NCBI GenBank assembly: GCA_963920575.1
Contig: OY986966.1
Span: 18,409,888 to 18,473,887, forward strand
Direction: 5' to 3'
Origin: Narthecium ossifragum
Taxonomy: Eukaryota; Streptophyta; Magnoliopsida; Dioscoreales; Nartheciaceae
Length of the DNA: 64,000 nt
In this document: in pieces, positions 33,905 to 45,102 of the stretch
Layout of the letters: each line of letters begins with the position of its first letter
Position numbering within the stretch: position 1 is the first letter of the stretch
Position numbers and translations under genes: made by a program
The notes under the pieces: generated by a model
Told to the model about the DNA's origin: nothing
Databases searched by the model: none
The model's input: the letters and a program-made list of their open reading frames with translations, nothing else

Positions 33905-35340
33905 TCATTAAATACCCCGCTGGAACCTTTGGATCTAGAACTAGATACCACACTCCAAAAAGCTAGAGCCTTAGGTCAACAATATTTGAGTAACTTGCAA
34001 TCTATTCACGAGACCTTTGTCACCATGGCTGAACATGAGGGACATGCCATCAACCCTAATGCTAATATGGGAAGGGAGGGTAATAATAATAACAATGGGG
34101 GGTACAACGTGTTCCTTTGAGAAATCACTTCTTGCCCACTGCCTACACTTACACTCCTTCCATTGATCCTCCTGCAATCACAGCCTTACACTATGAGATT
34201 AGTCCTCAAACGATTCAAATGTTGCCACACTTTCATGGTTTAAGTAATGAGGATCCATATGAGCACATTCACAATTTTATCGATACCATTGCTACACTGA
34301 AAATGGAAAACTTTAATGATGACGCCTTTAAGTTGAAACTTTTCCCCTTCTCTTTGAAAAATAAAGCTAAACACTGGCTTCAATGTTTACCTCCACGCTC
34401 AATCACAACTTGGGATCAACTTCAAGAGGCATTTTTATGGAAATTCTTCCTCATAATTAAAACTGAGAAATTTCGGACTGAAATCCTTACCTTTGTTCAA
34501 TATGACGATGAGTCTTTTCATGATGCCTGTGATAGATTTAAAGACCTTTTGAGAAAATGTCCTCATCATGATATTGATAACTGAGAATTAACTCATAAGT
34601 TTTATAGAGGCCTTAATGAAAGATGTAGAATTAGGGTTGAAGCTTGTTGTGGGGGTATTCCTTTAGATAAAGATGATGATGAGCTTTGGAACCTTTATGA
34701 ACAAATTTCCATTGATTTCCAACAACAATACACAACCCCTAGAAGTCGGCCTACAACTAAAGGAACCTTTGAACTTTCTGGATTAGAAGCCATTACTGCC
34801 CAAATAGCCCTCCTTCACAAAAGATTTGATAAATTGGAAGTGAGTCAATCACCTGCCCTCCACCATATCAAGATCAACCTCAAACATGTGCACTGTGCTC
34901 TAGTCTCGAACATCACATTACCGACTGTCCCCTGGCTCCATCGTTTCCTGAATTTGTTCAGGAGCAAGCAAACGCGGCGTATGGTTTCACTAAACCTGAA
35001 AATAATCCATATTCAAATACGTATAATCCAGGTTGGCGGAACCATCCCAACTTTAGTTGAAAACCACCCCAACAATCTAGTACTTTCCAAGGACAGAGTA
35101 GTTCTGCTAATGCTCACACTAATCGGTACCCATCGAGGCTTTCCACAAATCCCAACCCAGGGTACTCTGCACCATATCAACAAACAGCACCCCAACCTCC
35201 TCCACAATCATCCTCTAACTCAGCTTTGGACACAATCATGAGTACACTTGCCAACATGAATGCCGACATCAACGCTAACATGGATAAAATTAGAAGAACT
35301 GTAGCCTCACATTCACAAGCCATATCCACAGAATACCTCT
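33905..35340 (+). pseudogene. gag: element D gag, N-terminal and nucleocapsid part
   Basis: Frames read MAEHEGHAINPNA, then after a one-base shift near 34100 (G run) the Athila-type Gag core: MLPHFHGLSNEDPYEHIHNF, LFPFSLKNKAKHWL, and ILTFVQYDDESFHDACDRFKD. A TGA at 34582 and another frame change after 34830 follow, then a CCHC knuckle (CALCSSLEHHITDC at 34889) in the shifted frame. The N-terminal leader (33650-33775) carries four GATCGATC/GATCGGTC palindromes. Gag would form particles and bind RNA. Damaged in this copy, although the C-terminal part downstream is open. Confidence 0.75.
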
Positions 35341-35388
35341 CAACCTCCTCCTCCTGAATCATCAACTGAGTCCACTTTAAATTCAATC

Positions 35389-37362
35389 ATGAGTACACTT
35401 TTAGAGATGAGAGGTGATTTCAATAGGGACATGTCATCCATGAAGGTCGAAATTTCAACTGTCAAAAGTGATGTCTCCTTGTTGACAAACAATTTATCTT
35501 CAACGATTCAATCCGTATCAAATTTAGAAAAACAAGTTGGGCAGCTATCTAACAACATGGCTAGAAGAGAGGAAGGGCGCCTACCGAGTCAACCTTTACC
35601 AAATCCAAGAGGCCTACACCACGTAGAAAGCCAAAATTTTGAAAGTGCCAAGGCCGTAGTGACCCTTAGAAGTGGAAAAACCGTTGACAATCATGTAGGG
35701 GAACGAACAAGTACCGATCGATCGGACACAGTTTCGATCGATCGGCCGTCAGACGACCGATCGGTATTCCAACCGATCGATCGGACGGACGGTGGTGACC
35801 CAGACAACCCACCTGATTCCAACCTCTCTGATTCTAGGGAATCTAACCCTTTCAAGTATACACCTAGGGTACCCTTTCCTGCGGCCCTTAAGGATCCCTA
35901 TCCAACTATCAAAGACCGAAGAGCTGTAGAGGATGCCCTTGAAATCTTCAAACAGGTCAACATCAACATACCATTGCTTCATGCCATTCGTCAAATCCCT
36001 TCATATGCCAAATTTCTGAAGGATCTGTGCACTTATAAACGCCAGACAAAACCCAACAGAGACAAGAAAATCCTTTTACCTGAACAAGTTAGTTCGATTT
36101 TGAGACATAACACGCCACCCAAATTAAAGGACTCTGGTACCCCTACCATACCCTGTTGCATAGGAGACTACCAGATTGATGGTGCCCTTCTTGACCTAGG
36201 AGCCAGTGTTAACATTTTGCCCTACTACCTTTATAAGGAATTTGGGATGGAAGAACTTAAACAGACATCAGTGATTTTGCAATTAGCTGACAGGTCCATT
36301 AAGACACCTAGAGGTATAGTAGAAGATGTTTTAGTTAAAGTGGATAATTTTTTCTTTCCGGTTGACTTTGTTGTCTTAGACATGGAACCTGTTGTCCACT
36401 GCAAAAAGACTGTACCCATTATTCTAGGACGTCCGTTTTTGGCCACTGCTAATGCCTGCATAAATTGTCGAACTGGTGTGATGGATGTTTCTTTTGGTAA
36501 TATGCATGTTAAATTGAATATCTTTAAGACTGCATGTTTGCCTGAACATGAGAATGAATGCTTTCATGTTGATAGTTTGACGGACTGCTATGATGATAAG
36601 TCTCATGTCATAATGAATGATAGATTGCCTACAATTTGGAATGAATACGATTTTGGTTATAATGATTATGATCTTAAACTGTATGATGATAAATTGCCTA
36701 TAATCTGGGATGAGTATGATTCTGAGGATGATGATGTTGAATTAAAGAATGAAATTTTGCTTGATATTTTGAATGAATATGCTTCTGACTCTGATGAGGA
36801 TGTTAATCGGGACACTGCACAATCGAAATATGATATCAAAACACACATCTTGCCCGACCAATCACTCGATCGGCATACTGTGGAGACAAAAACTATTTCT
36901 GGGATGGTTGAACCCCTTTCACCGCTATCTTTTACTCCCGCACCTGTGATAGATACGGGCCAATTGTGTGCTTATTATGCTGACACTCACCTTTGCACAG
37001 ATGCAGCAGTATATCCTAAGGTTGAGCCACCTCATCTTTTCTCTATCTCTGCACCATCATCACTGCTTTCACCGCGTCTTTTATCTATATTTGACCTTTC
37101 ACTTCCGGTTCACCCGATTGATAGTTTCACTATTCAGGAGGACACATACTGTAGACCGGGGTGCAAGATGAAACATGACGATAGGTTGCCTTTTATAGAG
37201 GGTGGGGTCTCTAGTTCTATTGTTGGGAGGAAAAACTTTGTTAGCCTACATCATCAACTACTTGATTTACTGTGGGGTTGGGTTTGGTTTCAAGCATTAT
37301 ATGGAGGAAATTATTTTAAGTGGGGTGATCGATTCCGTCATTTAGACGGATCCATGCTATAA
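35389..37362 (+). CDS. element D Gag C-terminus/protease frame (657 aa)
   Basis: Open for 657 codons. Residues 1-60 form a helical region (SLLTNNLSSTIQSVSNLEKQVGQL); about 85-95 holds the VTLRSGK motif typical of Athila-like Gag; 105-140 is a Asp/Arg/Ser-rich insertion coded by GATCGATCGG palindromes; 175-400 is the retropepsin region with ALLDLGASVNILP at about 270, followed by VILGRPFLATANACI. The rest (400-657) is acidic, with repeats of the type DKLPIIWDEYD, and ends WGDRFRHLDGSML. An autonomous relative would continue into RT here; instead the frame stops at 37360. The start may lie upstream, joined to the knuckle frame before damage. The maintained length suggests recent function or recent insertion. 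Confidence 0.75.
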   Translation: MSTLLEMRGDFNRDMSSMKVEISTVKSDVSLLTNNLSSTIQSVSNLEKQVGQLSNNMARREEGRLPSQPLPNPRGLHHVESQNFESAKAVVTLRSGKTVDNHVGERTSTDRSDTVSIDRPSDDRSVFQPIDRTDGGDPDNPPDSNLSDSRESNPFKYTPRVPFPAALKDPYPTIKDRRAVEDALEIFKQVNINIPLLHAIRQIPSYAKFLKDLCTYKRQTKPNRDKKILLPEQVSSILRHNTPPKLKDSGTPTIPCCIGDYQIDGALLDLGASVNILPYYLYKEFGMEELKQTSVILQLADRSIKTPRGIVEDVLVKVDNFFFPVDFVVLDMEPVVHCKKTVPIILGRPFLATANACINCRTGVMDVSFGNMHVKLNIFKTACLPEHENECFHVDSLTDCYDDKSHVIMNDRLPTIWNEYDFGYNDYDLKLYDDKLPIIWDEYDSEDDDVELKNEILLDILNEYASDSDEDVNRDTAQSKYDIKTHILPDQSLDRHTVETKTISGMVEPLSPLSFTPAPVIDTGQLCAYYADTHLCTDAAVYPKVEPPHLFSISAPSSLLSPRLLSIFDLSLPVHPIDSFTIQEDTYCRPGCKMKHDDRLPFIEGGVSSSIVGRKNFVSLHHQLLDLLWGWVWFQALYGGNYFKWGDRFRHLDGSML

Positions 37363-38773
37363 TGGCACCTTTTTCGGGAAGTCGAGCGAAAGACTTAAAA
37401 TTGCGCGCTTGTTGGGAGGCAACCCAAGTTTTATATTTTTTCCCGTATTTTCCTTAATTTTTAGGATTTTCCATGATTTTTTCCTTTTTTTCCCGTCTTT
37501 TTCCTATTTTTCCGAATTTTCTTTATTTTCTTTGAGTTTTCTCTCTCCTCCCGCTCTCTCCTTCACCCGCGGCTCATCGTCCCGGCTCGTCGGCTCGTCC
37601 CCGAGCCGATGACCACCGCCGCCCGTCGCTAACTCTCCGGTCGCCCTCAGCCCCTAAAAATACCACCGATACCTCCGCCAACCTTCCACCTATTCATCCC
37701 CGTCCTTCATGTCCCTCGCCACCTTCTTTTCCGACGCCGGTGAGCCCCCCCGCCGTCGTCTTCACCGCCATTCACGGCCGCTCACCGCCCCAAACCACCT
37801 CCATAACCTTCCTCAGGCCACCACGAAGCTTCCTCCACAATCAAAACACCTCCTTGCCGCCGGGATCATCGATTTCTACCGCCGTCGGTTTCCACCTTTC
37901 CGACCACCCTCAATCCGTCGCCTGGAAGCCCCATACTTTAATCAAACCCCATAGGAAGCTTCCTAACCCTTCTGCGATGCTTCCTCAACCCTTTCCGTCC
38001 TTGATTGGAGCTCCGACCATCGGCTTCCAATTCCGGCAATCATCCTCCTCCGCGCCGATCACCTCCGATCAGCCACTTAGAAGCCACTATTCTTAGATCA
38101 GAGGTCACTGGAGGACTCCTTAGACATCCACGATTCTTCCTGTCATGGTCCTATCCTCCGGCGATGAGCTTTCACCGTCGATCCGTCGCCGGCGAGCTCT
38201 CAGCCGTCTGATTCTTCTTGGACGTGATCCAGGTGCTCCAAAGCTCATATTTTCGATCGGACGGTACAGAACTTCAATCAGGACCATAATCTGTATAGTC
38301 AAGTCATCCAGACATCCCAGAGCATTCACGGGTGTTCACTTTTCCCTATCTCCGCTAATTTCGAATTTGATCTCGCCGCGGGCTGCAGACCATGGATGAG
38401 AACGACCATATTGCGGATTACGAATAATTTGATGCTCTGCTTGGATATTTTGGTTCTTTATTTCCTTATATGTGATGTCTAGAAGATTAATTTTGATGTA
38501 TTCTCTCCGTTACTATTTATCTGTACATGTTATATTTTTATGTGATGAATGTTTGTACGGATTAATATATCATGAAAATACAAAGGAGACTCTGTCGAAA
38601 TTTTCTATGATTCTAATACCTTTTTGGACTTTTATTTGTTATATTTGATCTTTTTGGAAAGGTATATAATTGTGGGACAGGTTATGGTGGGGAAGGAAGT
38701 ATTTATTCTATGATGGTGGTGCCTAAACTAAAATTGGAAGAGCGAGAAATCTATTTCTAAGGCGTTCATGATG
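37363..38773 (+). other. GC-rich block replacing pol in element D
   Basis: After a T-rich run (37430-37540), 37540-38400 is rich in C and in Pro/Ser/His/Arg codons, with several short overlapping open frames and no stable reading frame or retroelement motif. Composition is unlike the AT-rich surroundings. It may be captured host sequence (leader and first exon) or a noncoding packaging segment; 38400-38773 is AT-rich with nothing recognised. Confidence 0.5.
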
Positions 38774-38816
38774 GTTATCTCTACCCTTTACTTCTTGATT
38801 TATTTTTGTGACTTAG

Positions 38817-38836
38817 TGTAATTGGGGACAATTACA
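38817..38836 (+). other. covarying hairpin before G run, D copy 1
   Basis: TGTAATTG, loop GGGA, CAATTACA; nine bases later comes TTGGGGGG. Element E has CACATTG/CAATGTG at the same place. Confidence 0.75.
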
Positions 38837-39244
38837 TTTAAGTTGGGGGGTAGCATTCATAAATTTCATGCTCATATATTTCTATTTTTATTTTCTGGTA
38901 ACCAAATATTATACATCCCTTGAAATATATCAAAAGGATGAAATTATGATATGATTTGACAAAGGTGCATGTTTTAGAAATTTATTTTATGAATTATTCT
39001 GAGACTTGTATGTCATATCAGGGATGGTAAATTTTGCTATGCATGACATTATTTCTATACTTTAACACTTTTACCATGATCTAAGGATAACTCGACGTAT
39101 CCTAATGCACATGTTCACTTCCACATGTTAAGGGGTTGATATTAGATTCGAAACATGATACTAGGATAGATTTACAATTCTTTATCATGACACAGAAAAT
39201 ACATGAACACATACAATTATCTGAGTATGCGAAAAAAAAAGAAG

Positions 39245-39314
39245 GGATTTTCAACTTAGTAACCGGGCAGTGTGCCTAGCCAGCGTAGTGTTCGCGTAAA
39301 ACGGTTGAATTTCC
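39245..39314 (+). other. conserved stem-loop, copy D-1
   Basis: Outer stem GGATTTTCAAC with GGTTGAATTTCC, internal loop TAACCGGG / TTCGCGTAAAA, inner hairpin CAGTGTGC / GCGTAGTG with loop CTAGCCA and one G-G mismatch at the same position as in element E. Confidence 0.75.
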
Positions 39315-40035
39315 TTACAAAAAAAAAAATGACTAGTTATGATTTGTAGCCTTCATGGTTTGAGCATTAGAGTCTGAAGAGTGTTCTACACTTAGTGCCC
39401 TAAAACCGTCTGGTTTGGGAGTCACTGGCTTGAACCTCGTTACATGGACCATGAAGAAAGCTTAAGAAATCATAACATTGCACATGTCATATATATAAAA
39501 AAAAGAAAAGAAAAGAAAAGAAAAAAAAAACAGATATTGCTATGTGATAAGTGGAAGATATGTGCTTGGATAGGATTGTGATCTTGAATAGTTGAAGTGT
39601 TTAGATATAATTGATGCTCTGAAGCATGTGGAACCCCAATCACACACAGGAGTGTTAAAGTTAGTTTTAATCATGATTAAATATGCTGAAGTGTTGGAAA
39701 TATGTTATGACATGTTTTGATTTACCATGTTTTTATGTGATTGTGAATTGAAGGATGTATTCATGGATATCATTTCTATTTCATGCATTAGAGTTGATGA
39801 ATATTATGATGGATTTCTAATGATATATTCAAGGGATTGTGTAGATGTTTGTGGGTGTCATCACTGGAAACCTTCAGGAGACTATAACTCCTCCACTAGG
39901 GTAACCCAGGGGTTTAAAGGCTTGTTGCACATGCTAAGTGCAATCGTGAGACCTACGAAAGTGGCTAGTTAGATTTATTGCTTTTTTTTTATATTTTCTT
40001 TGCTCGAGGACTAGCAAAGTGTAAGCTGGGGGGTG

Positions 40036-41082
40036 TGATGAGTCGCTAAATGTTCATGATTAAACCCCTTAACTTAGGTTTGTTAGGCCTAGAGTGTTTG
40101 TATTTGATAGCTTGTTAGTTGATTTCAGGTTTGATCATGCTTTGAGGAGAAATGTAAGAAATTCGGTTAATATGCTGAAATACACTGCTCTGTCGACTGT
40201 TAGCACAATATTCACCAGATATTATCCTTAAGTCCAAATATTCTGAAATTTGGGTGACATCTAGAAGACATCAAGACGTACAACTTTCATGTTGAACACT
40301 TTCAGAGATTCCAGATGAATTGATAGCAGTTTTGAAGAAGATGGAGATATTTAGCTGCTGGAAGACTGGTCCGTCGACGCTCGGGAGAATATTCGCCAAA
40401 TATTCTATATAAGTCCAAATATTACAAACTCTTCGGGAGAAGACAGAAGACTTCCTAATCTTATGGATTTGAATTTATTGATAATAGAGTTGATGGAAGT
40501 ATTTCCCTTGACGTATTTTGTGTCCTACTTGATGTTGTGCTTGATGGTAGAGTTCCATAAGATGGTTTTCATGTGGTTTTTGACATGCTTTTGAGATAAT
40601 CTATGCTAAGTAAAGATAGATTGTACTCAGGTTAAGTCCGAAGACAATCTATGCTACACGAACATAGGTTATGCTTTAGGTAATCACCAACTTTCTTTTA
40701 GGGTTTCATGTGAGCTTAAGAAGCCATGATTCCATAATGTCTAGAGAAGAAGCAAGATGATAGCTAGAGGATACAGGAAGTGAAGCTAGAGTGGATTGAG
40801 GGATCCCTAGGTTGTTTCTCTCATTGAACTACTTCAACCTTTTCATTGCTTTTTCAGTAGTTTAATTCCTTAGATAACAAAACCATTGAAACTCCTTTTC
40901 TTCGCCTTAGGACTTGAGTTTAGAGATTTAATTTGATTTCTTCTTTTGTTAAACAATCTTTCCCTGTGGTTCGACTCCGGATCTCACCACTGTTCTACGT
41001 TTGTAGAGTAGTATTGATTGAAGGATTATAAATTCTAAATTGCGTTTTGCATCTGATTTAACGACGCATTTGCGAGCGATCA
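40036..41082 (+). repeat. internal, partly deleted LTR within element D
   Basis: TGATGAGTCGCT to GCGAGCGATCA, 1047 bases. It aligns with the D LTRs at both ends but lacks about 460 bases of the middle (between the GACTTCC near 40450 and the GATAATAGAGTTGA near 40480), including the position of the TATA box. It differs from the outer LTRs much more than they differ from each other, and no 5-base duplication flanks it (gggtg left, gttat right). Confidence 0.88.
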
Positions 41083-41125
41083 GTTATCTCTACCCTTTAC
41101 TTCTTGATTTAGTTTTATGACTTAG

Positions 41126-41145
41126 TGTAATTGGGGACAATTACA
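41126..41145 (+). other. covarying hairpin before G run, D copy 2
   Basis: Same TGTAATTG-GGGA-CAATTACA hairpin, followed by TTGGGGGG at 41152-41159. Confidence 0.75.
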
Positions 41146-41549
41146 TTTAAGTTGGGGGGTAGCATTATAAATTTCATGCTCATATTCTTTTTCTGTTAAT
41201 CAAATATTATACATCCATTGAATTATGTCAAAAGAATGAAATTATGATATGATTTGACAAAGGTGTATGTTTTAGAAATTTATTTTATGAATTATTCTGA
41301 GACTTGTATGTCATATAGGAAATAGTAAATTTTTACTATGCATGATATTATTTCAATACTTTAACACTTTTACCATGATCTAATGATGGCTTGACATATC
41401 CTAATGCACATGTTCACTTCCACATGTTAAGGGGTTGATATTAGATTCTGAGCATGATACTGGGATAGATTTACAATTTTATGTCATGACACAGAAAATA
41501 CAAGAACACAAGCAATTATCTGAGTATGGGGAACAAAAGAAAAAAAAAA

Positions 41550-41619
41550 GGATTTTCAATTTAGTAACCGGGCAGTGTGCCTAGCCAGCGTGGTGTTCGC
41601 GTAAAATGGTTGAATTTCC
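41550..41619 (+). other. conserved stem-loop, copy D-2
   Basis: GGATTTTCAAT with ATGGTTGAATTTCC; a C-to-T change on the left arm against D-1 and D-3 still allows a U-G pair. Internal loop TAACCGGG / TTCGCGTAAAA kept. Confidence 0.72.
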
Positions 41620-41642
41620 TGAAGAAAAAAGAGAAAAAAAAT

Positions 41643-41712
41643 GGATTTTCAACTTAGTAACCGGGCAGTGTGCCTAACCAGCGTGGTGTTCGCGTAAAAC
41701 GGTTGAAATTCC
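41643..41712 (+). other. conserved stem-loop, copy D-3
   Basis: GGATTTTCAAC with GGTTGAAATTCC, about 24 bases of A-rich spacer after D-2. Loop changes (CTAACCA for CTAGCCA) leave the paired bases untouched. Confidence 0.72.
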
Positions 41713-42257
41713 TGTAGAAAAAAAAGAAAACAAAAGAAAAATGAAAAAAAAACAGATATTGCTTTGTAATAAGTGGAAGATATGTGCTTGGATAGGATTG
41801 TCATCTTGAATACTTGAAGTGTTTAGATATAATTGATGCTCTGAAGCATGTGGAACCCCATTCACACACAGGAGTGTTAAAGTTATTTTTAATCATGATT
41901 AAATATGTTGAAGTGTTGGAAATATGTTATGACATGTTTTGATTTGCTATGTTTTTATGTGACTATGAGTTGAAGGGTATAGTTATGGATATTATTTCTA
42001 TTTCATGCATTAGAGTTGATAAGTATTATGATTGATTTCTAATGATATATTCAAGGGAATGTATAGATGTTTGTGGGTGTCATCCCTGAAAACCCTCAGT
42101 AGACTATAACTCCTCCACTGGGGTAACCCAGGGGTTTAAAGGTTTGTTGCACATGCTAAGTGCAATCGTGAGACCTACGAAAGTGGCTAGTTAGATTTAT
42201 TGCTTTCTTTTTATATTTTCTTTGCTCGAGTACTAGCAAAGTGTAAGTTGGAGGGTG

Positions 42258-43822
42258 TGATGAGTCCTTAAATATTCATAATTAAACCCCTTAATTTACC
42301 TTTGTTAGGCCTAGAGTGTTTGTATTTAATAGTTTGTTAGTTGATTTCAGGTTTAATCATGGTTTGAGAAGAGATACAAGAAATTCGGCGAAAAAGAAGA
42401 AAAATATAGCTTCGTCAACCATTGGGAAAATATTCGCCAGATATTCTCTGAAACTCCAAATATTCTGAAACTTTGGACGATTGTAGAATACTCAGAGATC
42501 TACAATGTTTATGTTAGACACTTTGCGAGATTGCTGATGGTCTGAAAGCAGAATTGAAGAATACATGAAGATACATAAGCTGGAAAGCTGCACCGTCGAT
42601 GCTGAAGAGAATATTCACCAAATATTCTACATTAATTAGAATCCTATGAAATATTTTGGAGATGGCAGAAGACTTCCAGATCTAGAACTTTCCTGTTGAA
42701 GACTTTCTCAGATTCCGAACAGATTAGCTTCAGAATTGATTACAAATCGGAATTCCGAGTAGGAATTGAAGAATAAGGAAGCTGATGACGTGGCAGTTAT
42801 TAACCCAGTCAAACTGGGAAGTCCGATCGAGCGGTTTGAGTCCGATCGATCGCTCCGATGACGTCAGCAACCCGGAATTTAGGGAAATTAGAGTTTAAGT
42901 CCAAATATAACTCCTAATTCCGGGGTTGAGGGTTTCTAATACATAAGGGGGTTATTCCAGCCGAAAATAAGGATATTTTGGGAGCACTTTTGGAGTAGAA
43001 GGTTAGGGTTTTGAAGACTGCGGTCTTTCCGCGGGGATCGATGGCTTGATCTTCTACACCTATGGCTGATTTCCAAGAGATGAGTGGCTAGTTTTCTTGC
43101 TCTTAGGAATACCATGAAACCCTAGTGTAACTTTTGATCTTTCTTAGTTGGATTTTTGTGAACTTCTCTAAGTATAATCTCATGAATATGGTTTTAATGA
43201 TTATAGAGTTGAAGGAACAGAGTTCCGTTGACGTATTATTAGTCCTACATGATGGTTGTACTTGAGTGTAGAGATTCATAAGATAGTTTGCACGTGGTTT
43301 GTGATTTACCTTTGAGATAATCTATGCTACGTGAAGATAAGTCATGCTAAGGTCATTAGGAGTAGAATAACTTAAGATAACGGTAGAACCGAAGATGATT
43401 TATGCCAAACAAAGATAGGTTATGCCGTAGGAAACATAAAACCTTCTTTTAGGGATTCGTGTGAGCTTGTAGCCATACGATCCATAATGCTTAGAGAAGT
43501 GATCAAGATGATAACTATGGAAGATTAAGGGTGAAACTAGGGTGGATTGTGTATTTCCTAAGACATTTTTTTCCATCTGATTAAAACCTTAATATTTTCT
43601 TTTGTTTCTTAGATAATTTCAGTTAGATCAATCTATCATTGAAGTGTTTGGTTTAGATCAAGTGTTTTGAGAATTGATTGTGGTTTTCCTAGTAATTCCC
43701 TGTGATTCGACTCCGGATTTCACCACTAGTCTACCTAGTAGTATTAGTGATTGAACAAGGATATAAATTTAAGATTTGATTGAGGTTAGCAATGTTTTAG
43801 CGACAACGTTTGCGAGCGATCA
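42258..43822 (+). repeat. element D 3' LTR
   Basis: TGATGAGTCCTT to GCGAGCGATCA, 1565 bases, followed by the duplication ggtcg. It keeps GATCGATCGCTCC where the 5' LTR reads GATCGATCTCTCC. Confidence 0.93.
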
Positions 43823-43827
43823 GGTCG

Positions 43828-44850
43828 ATTTGAAGATCGACCGCAACTTGTCAAAATAAATTGTGCACCTCACGGTCGACCGTCACGGTCTCACGGTCGA
43901 CCGCCAGATCAGCCAGGGGCGTATAACGGGTTTAAACTTAACCCGAGTTTGCTAATTATTGGACCCTATAAATAGGAAAGTTAGGGTAAGTCAGAGGGAC
44001 TTCTTGGACGTTTTTGGAGGCTCTTTCTGGATGTTTTCTAAGGGAAGAAAATGCAGACATCTCCATCCATGGCCGAGTAAGCCGCGGGCATGGCGGATGG
44101 ATGATCTAGCGAGGACTAGGGTTTCTTCTCCAACGATGGTTCATGTTTTAAACTTTATTGTTAAACTTTTCTCTATGTATTGAGTCTTCAAGGATTATTT
44201 TCAGATTATAGATCTCTATGTGGATGATTAATATTATGAATCCAGTCATGCTTCTTTCATGATCTTATAATCCCATAGTTTTATCTATTGTTTACCTACT
44301 TTATCTCGTGAAATCTTTGCTATGCATTGCCGATTGTGAGAGTTGGTATTGTGTATTCTTAGAGATCTGGTTAGATAGAGGTAGGGCTTTGTCCCGATGA
44401 ACTTTTGCTATATGTTGCCTGTAATGACAGCCGGTATCATATATTCTTAGGTTTGGGGTGGATGAAGTTAGAACTATAATAAGGAAGAATCAATCGTAGG
44501 AAGAGAGACTTTTGTATTTTGTTAGGTTTATAGTTCCATATCTTCTGTTTAAGGTGATTGGGATGTGAATCCCTTAACTGAGTACTATATGAACCATTAT
44601 GAAGAGAAGAACCTAAATCCGAGTGAAGTGATTCCTGAAGCCTAGCCTCATCAAAATCCTGATTTCTTTCGTTAACTTTATCTCATCATTACATCTGCGA
44701 TGTACTTTCTTAACTTGAACGTTCTTGTTTGTCTTCAATTCATTGTTATTCGCGTTTCTGGATCTTTCCTGTTTGTCTCTTTGTGGGTTCGACCTCTCTT
44801 ATGTTGTACTGCACCGCGACCGCTATGCGTGACACATTTGAGCGATATCA
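43828..44850 (+). repeat. element E 5' LTR, second part
   Basis: Resumes after element D with ATTTGAAGATCGACCGC and ends GAGCGATATCA. Contains further CGGTCGACCGT units, a TATA box and the transcribed AT-rich part. About 600 bases of this part (43873-44490) are missing from the 3' LTR. Confidence 0.85.
43966..43974 (+). promoter_or_regulatory. TATA box of element E 5' LTR
   Basis: CTATAAATA about 50 bases after the last CGGTCGACCG unit. The 3' LTR lacks this position because of its internal deletion. Confidence 0.6.
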
Positions 44851-44855
44851 AAAAT

Positions 44856-44873
44856 TGGCGCCGATGCCGGGGA
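44856..44873 (+). other. element E primer binding site
   Basis: TGGCGCCGATGCCGGGGA, one base different from the D site, complementary to the tRNA-Asp 3' end, five bases after the LTR. Confidence 0.88.
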
Positions 44874-45102
44874 GACAGTTCAGAAAAGCGCCAGAATCAG
44901 ATTATAATGATTGTAGACACCAAGAGCGGTAACTTCGTTCATTTTCTTTAGTCTTTATTTCTTTATTTTGGCATTGATTTTTCTTCTCTATTAGGATTGT
45001 TTTCTTTTATTCGGTTTTAGTTAGTAAGCTTTGTTTCAATTATTGTTTTTGCTTATTTTCTTTAGTTGGTTTGCATCTTTTGAATTGCGTGTTTGTTTGT
45101 GT

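Larger units (their letters stand above)
38774..40035 (+). repeat. element D 3' noncoding segment, copy 1
   Basis: Starts GTTATCTCTACCC and ends AAGCTGGGGGGTG. Contains the covarying hairpin and G run (38817-38850), one conserved stem-loop (39245-39314), A-rich spacers and a purine-rich end. Repeated at 41083-42257 with about 90 percent or better identity. Confidence 0.9.
41083..42257 (+). repeat. element D 3' noncoding segment, copy 2
   Basis: Begins immediately after the internal LTR with GTTATCTCTACCC and ends TTGGAGGGTG before the 3' LTR, giving the functional polypurine tract. It has two stem-loop copies where copy 1 has one. Confidence 0.9.
31876..43822 (+). mobile_element. Non-autonomous Athila-like element D
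   Basis: Exact target duplication ggtcg (31871-31875, 43823-43827), LTRs both of 1565 bases, perfect Asp-tRNA primer site. It encodes Gag and an open Gag/protease frame of 657 codons, but there is no RT, RNase H or integrase anywhere in the 10 kb. Behind the frame lies a GC-rich block (37540-38400) and then a 3' noncoding segment present twice (38774-40035 and 41083-42257) with an internally deleted LTR between (40036-41082). Since the outer LTRs and target duplication are matched, this whole structure was inserted as one unit. Confidence 0.88.
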
